From JBGPJM01 sp041485385 (GTDB taxonomy: Bacteria; Planctomycetota; Phycisphaerae; Phycisphaerales; UBA1924): a stretch of DNA of 26,628 bases. This document shows, piece by piece, positions 24,133-26,628 of the stretch (positions are counted from its first letter, which is position 1; each line of letters opens with the position of its first letter). The translations under genes were made by a program, and so were the position numbers. Under the pieces are notes generated by a model, which did not search any database, had not been told where the DNA came from, and saw nothing but the letters and a program-made list of their open reading frames with translations. The stretch is from the NCBI GenBank assembly GCA_041485385.1, contig JBGPJM010000046.1, forward strand, positions 1 to 26,628, given 5' to 3'.

Positions 24133-24324
24133 AAACCTTTCGTGTACGCGGTCCGGAGAATGAACGGGGAGGCAGGGGGGAATCGTGGGGGAGGTCCCGG
24201 GGCGCCCTCGGGGGTGCTTGGAGGGGAATCTGACGGAATCAAGGGCCGCCGATTGTAGGCTTGGGTCCGTGCCGGAAGGTGCGGGGCCGTCCGTGGCCGC
24301 ACCGTCGAGAAGGCTGAAAAAGGG

Positions 24325-25782
24325 CTAGAACGAGCGCGGACCCCGGATCCGCGGGCCCTTCCCCTCCGCGTTGCCGCCGAGGAAACCGGCGTAGTTCCGC
24401 ATGAGGAGGTTCGCCTCGACCCGCTGGATGAAGTCGAGCGCGACCGAGACCACGATGAGCAGGCCCGTCCCGCCCAGGAACTGCGTGACGGAGTAAGAAA
24501 CGTTGAGGCTCTTGTTGACGACGTTGGGCGTCACGGCGATCACCGCCAGGAATGCCGCGCCCACGAACGTGATCCGCTCCATCACAGTCTCGAGGTACTC
24601 GGCGGTGCGGGGACCGGGGCGCAGGCCCGGGATGAACGATCCGTGGTCGCGGAGTTGCTTGCTCATCTCCTCCGGGTTGAACTGCACCGTGATCCAGAAA
24701 TACGAGAAGAAGTAGATGAGCACGATCTCGGCGAGCGTGTACGGGAACTCGCCGATGTTGAAGCTCTCGTGCAGCCAGCCCGTGACGAGGACCCACCAGT
24801 TGTGGTTCGTGCCCCCGGCGCTGGCCTGCTGGTACAGGTAACTGAAGATCACCGAGGGAAAGATCATCAGCGAGGAAGCGAAGATCACGGGCATGACGCC
24901 GCCGTGGTTGATCCGCAGCGGCAGGTAGCTCTTCTGCCCGCCGAACACCTTGCGCCCGCGCGTGTGCTTGGCCTGCTGGATCGGGATCCGGCGCTGCGCC
25001 ACCGTCATCACCACCGAGCCGGCCACCACCAGCACGAAGCCCGCCGCCAGCATGATCAGGCCCATCCACCGCATCTGCGGCTCGAAATCCTTGGGCGCGG
25101 CGCCCATGATCGCCGTGGTGATGCTCATCTCCCGCAGCGGCGAGTTGTTCAGCACCCACAGCAGCGCATCGGGCATGCGGGCCAGGATCCCCGCCATGAT
25201 GATCAGCGACACCCCGTTCCCGATGCCGTACTTGTCGATCTGCTCCCCCAGCCACATCAGGAAGACCGTGCCCGCCGTGAGCGCCGACAACGCCATGATC
25301 CACCAGATCGGGTTGTGCGCCCACACCCCGTAGACGAGCCCGCTGCCCGCGGCCGTCGAGGTGATATACTTTAGCCAGCCGACGCTCTGGATAAGGCACA
25401 GGCCGATGGTCGCCAGGCGCGTCCACTCCATGATCTTCTGCCGCCCGGTCGGCCCCTCGTTCTGGAGGTCCTTGAGCTTCTTGGAGACCGAGGCCAGCAG
25501 CTGGAAGATGATCGACGCCGAGATGTACGGCATGATCCCCAGGCCGAAGATCGTCGAGCGGCTGAAATCGCCGCCCGAGAAGATCGCCATGAAGTTCACC
25601 ACGCGCGAGGCGGCCGTCTCGTCCGACGCCGCCTTCTTGAAGTGCTCGGTCAGCAGATGCTGGTCGACGCCCGGCAGCGGGATCCAGTGCCCGATCCGGT
25701 AGACGAGGAGCATGCCCAGCGTGAAGAGGATCTTGCTCCTCAGCTCGGCGATCCTGAAGATATTGATCAACGCTTGCAGCAT
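24325..25782 (-). CDS. secY: Protein translocase subunit SecY
   Basis: The 485-aa polytopic protein shows ten hydrophobic segments and SecY signatures: FTLGMLLVYRIGHWIPLPGV (helix 1), FGLGIMPYISASIIFQLLAS (plug and helix 2b), GIGNGVSLIIMAGILARM, YLPLRINHGGVMPVIFASSL and FIPGLRPGPRTAEYLE (cytosolic loop near the SecA/ribosome site). It forms the protein-conducting channel with SecE and SecG. The insertion near 225-255 (VLNNSPLREMSITTAIMGAA) makes it a little longer than the E. coli protein. No clear Shine-Dalgarno precedes the ATG at 25782; rplO ends 78 bp upstream. Confidence 0.97.
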   Translation of the reverse strand: MLQALINIFRIAELRSKILFTLGMLLVYRIGHWIPLPGVDQHLLTEHFKKAASDETAASRVVNFMAIFSGGDFSRSTIFGLGIMPYISASIIFQLLASVSKKLKDLQNEGPTGRQKIMEWTRLATIGLCLIQSVGWLKYITSTAAGSGLVYGVWAHNPIWWIMALSALTAGTVFLMWLGEQIDKYGIGNGVSLIIMAGILARMPDALLWVLNNSPLREMSITTAIMGAAPKDFEPQMRWMGLIMLAAGFVLVVAGSVVMTVAQRRIPIQQAKHTRGRKVFGGQKSYLPLRINHGGVMPVIFASSLMIFPSVIFSYLYQQASAGGTNHNWWVLVTGWLHESFNIGEFPYTLAEIVLIYFFSYFWITVQFNPEEMSKQLRDHGSFIPGLRPGPRTAEYLETVMERITFVGAAFLAVIAVTPNVVNKSLNVSYSVTQFLGGTGLLIVVSVALDFIQRVEANLLMRNYAGFLGGNAEGKGPRIRGPRSF

Positions 25783-25860
25783 TCTCGAATCCGTGAGGTG
25801 CCCGGCGGGGGCGGTGGGCGGCGCGCCCCGGAGGGCCGCGGCGCCGGAGCGGCGTCCGGG

Positions 25861-26445
25861 TCAGGCCTCGTCGCCGAGGGCGACGGCCTTGGTCGTCTTG
25901 CCGCGCTTGAGCTTCTTCGTGAGGTTCTTGGGTGACCGGTCCTCGGAGTTGCGGTCCACGCCGCGGACCTTGTCACGACGGGTCCCCGTCTCGTTCACCT
26001 GCCCGCCCGCCCCCAGGACGAGACTCCGGACCTTGGCGGAGACGCGGCTGGCGGAGATGTTGAGCTTGACGTTCAGGGTGGCGTCGCCCAGGTCACCCAG
26101 GACCTTCAGGTCGCGGCTCGTGTCGCGGATGAGGCCCGCCGCGATGAGCGTGTCGGCGTTCACGTCGCCCCCGCGGGCAAACGCCGGGTGACCCAGGATG
26201 TCGCGGAGGTTGACGATCCAGAACGGCGTGGTGAACTTGGCGTTGGAGAACCCGAACTTCCGGATACGGCGGAAGTATGGCATCTGGCCGCCTTCGAAGC
26301 CCGTCTTCCGGGCGGTCCCCGAACGGGAACCGGCGCCCTTCTGGCCGCGCCCGGCGCGCTTGCCCTGGCCCGAACCGGTGCCGCGCCCGACGCGCTTCCG
26401 CGTCTTGTACTTGCCGGCCAGTGCGGTGATGTCGTGGATCATCAT
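25861..26445 (-). CDS. rplO: Ribosomal protein uL15
   Basis: The Gly/Arg/Lys-rich N-terminal arm (KRVGRGTGSGQGKRAGRGQK, then SRSGTARKTGFEGGQMPYFR) and RIRKFGFSN identify uL15. The family core with IVNLRDIL, GLIRDTSRDLKVLGDLGDAT and LNVKLNISASRVSAKVRSLV follows. At 194 aa it is longer than usual by a basic C-terminal extension of about 45 residues. Two ATG codons are adjacent (26445 and 26442); MIHDITALAG from the second also fits. No Shine-Dalgarno is present; the leader holds CCTCCC, the opposite sense. Confidence 0.96.
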   Translation of the reverse strand: MMIHDITALAGKYKTRKRVGRGTGSGQGKRAGRGQKGAGSRSGTARKTGFEGGQMPYFRRIRKFGFSNAKFTTPFWIVNLRDILGHPAFARGGDVNADTLIAAGLIRDTSRDLKVLGDLGDATLNVKLNISASRVSAKVRSLVLGAGGQVNETGTRRDKVRGVDRNSEDRSPKNLTKKLKRGKTTKAVALGDEA

Positions 26446-26552
26446 GGGAGGTATCTCTGGAAGTTCGTGTACGCGGAGCGATTAGTCACTAGAGGCGAGC
26501 AGAGAGAAGGACCGGAAGTTATGCCGGCGGCCCGGACGCAGGAACGGCCTCG

Positions 26553-26628
<76 letters not shown>

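Noticed and set aside
26482..26552. 3' end of rpsE or rpmD
   Set aside because: Two minus-strand frames give short plausible tails but the sequence is too short and ends in the poly-C run.

Overview
The window looks like a complete 26.6 kb contig from a high-GC member of the Planctomycetota, most likely class Phycisphaerae. The pointers are a secreted PQQ-type dehydrogenase with two C-terminal GC-type dockerin-like repeats, small membrane proteins ending in CPSCGYDL...CPECG zinc ribbons, a decayed protein tail with an IPAPGALGLL / LAARRRR (PEP-CTERM-like) sorting signal, and a short ribosomal operon lacking rpsD, adk and map. Both ends are unnatural: the left end cuts an acyl-CoA mutase gene and the right end is a run of 76 C that is probably a sequencing artefact.

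Layout. 1-5726: an acyl-CoA mutase large subunit (minus, partial), a divergent secreted PQQ-type sugar dehydrogenase with a clear terminator, and a two-domain M16 zinc peptidase. 5727-6854: palindromic REP-like repeats around a small zinc-ribbon membrane gene and its broken partial duplicate. 6855-12612: an accessory island with visibly lower GC. It holds a two-helix membrane protein with a PLD-like sensor domain, a PD-(D/E)XK_4 family protein, a 790-aa protein with a zinc ribbon and a second PD-(D/E)XK-like site, and a convergent TIR protein whose C-terminus resembles the sensor domain of the first protein. This is the best candidate for an undescribed anti-phage defence system. 12613-17914: gene remnants, a Tat-exported protein of unknown function, a RAYT-like HUH transposase inside 62-bp inverted repeats, an 800-bp mosaic of 7-bp and 10-bp periodic repeats, a lipoprotein, and an inverted pair of REP palindromes (REPIN-like). 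17920-20330: a secreted alpha/beta-hydrolase convergent with pheS, then a tiny lipoprotein gene. 20611-26445: the distal part of the spc/alpha ribosomal operon on the minus strand (rplO-secY-infA-rpmJ-rpsM-rpsK-rpoA-rplQ), followed by a small Cys-rich lipoprotein and a terminator.

The ribosomal genes form one expression unit for ribosome assembly, initiation (IF-1), transcription (RNAP alpha) and secretion (SecY). The secreted dehydrogenase, peptidase, esterase and several lipoproteins suit an organism that works on external substrates. The island genes have no metabolic link to their neighbours. All function calls come from reading motifs in the translations; no database search was run.
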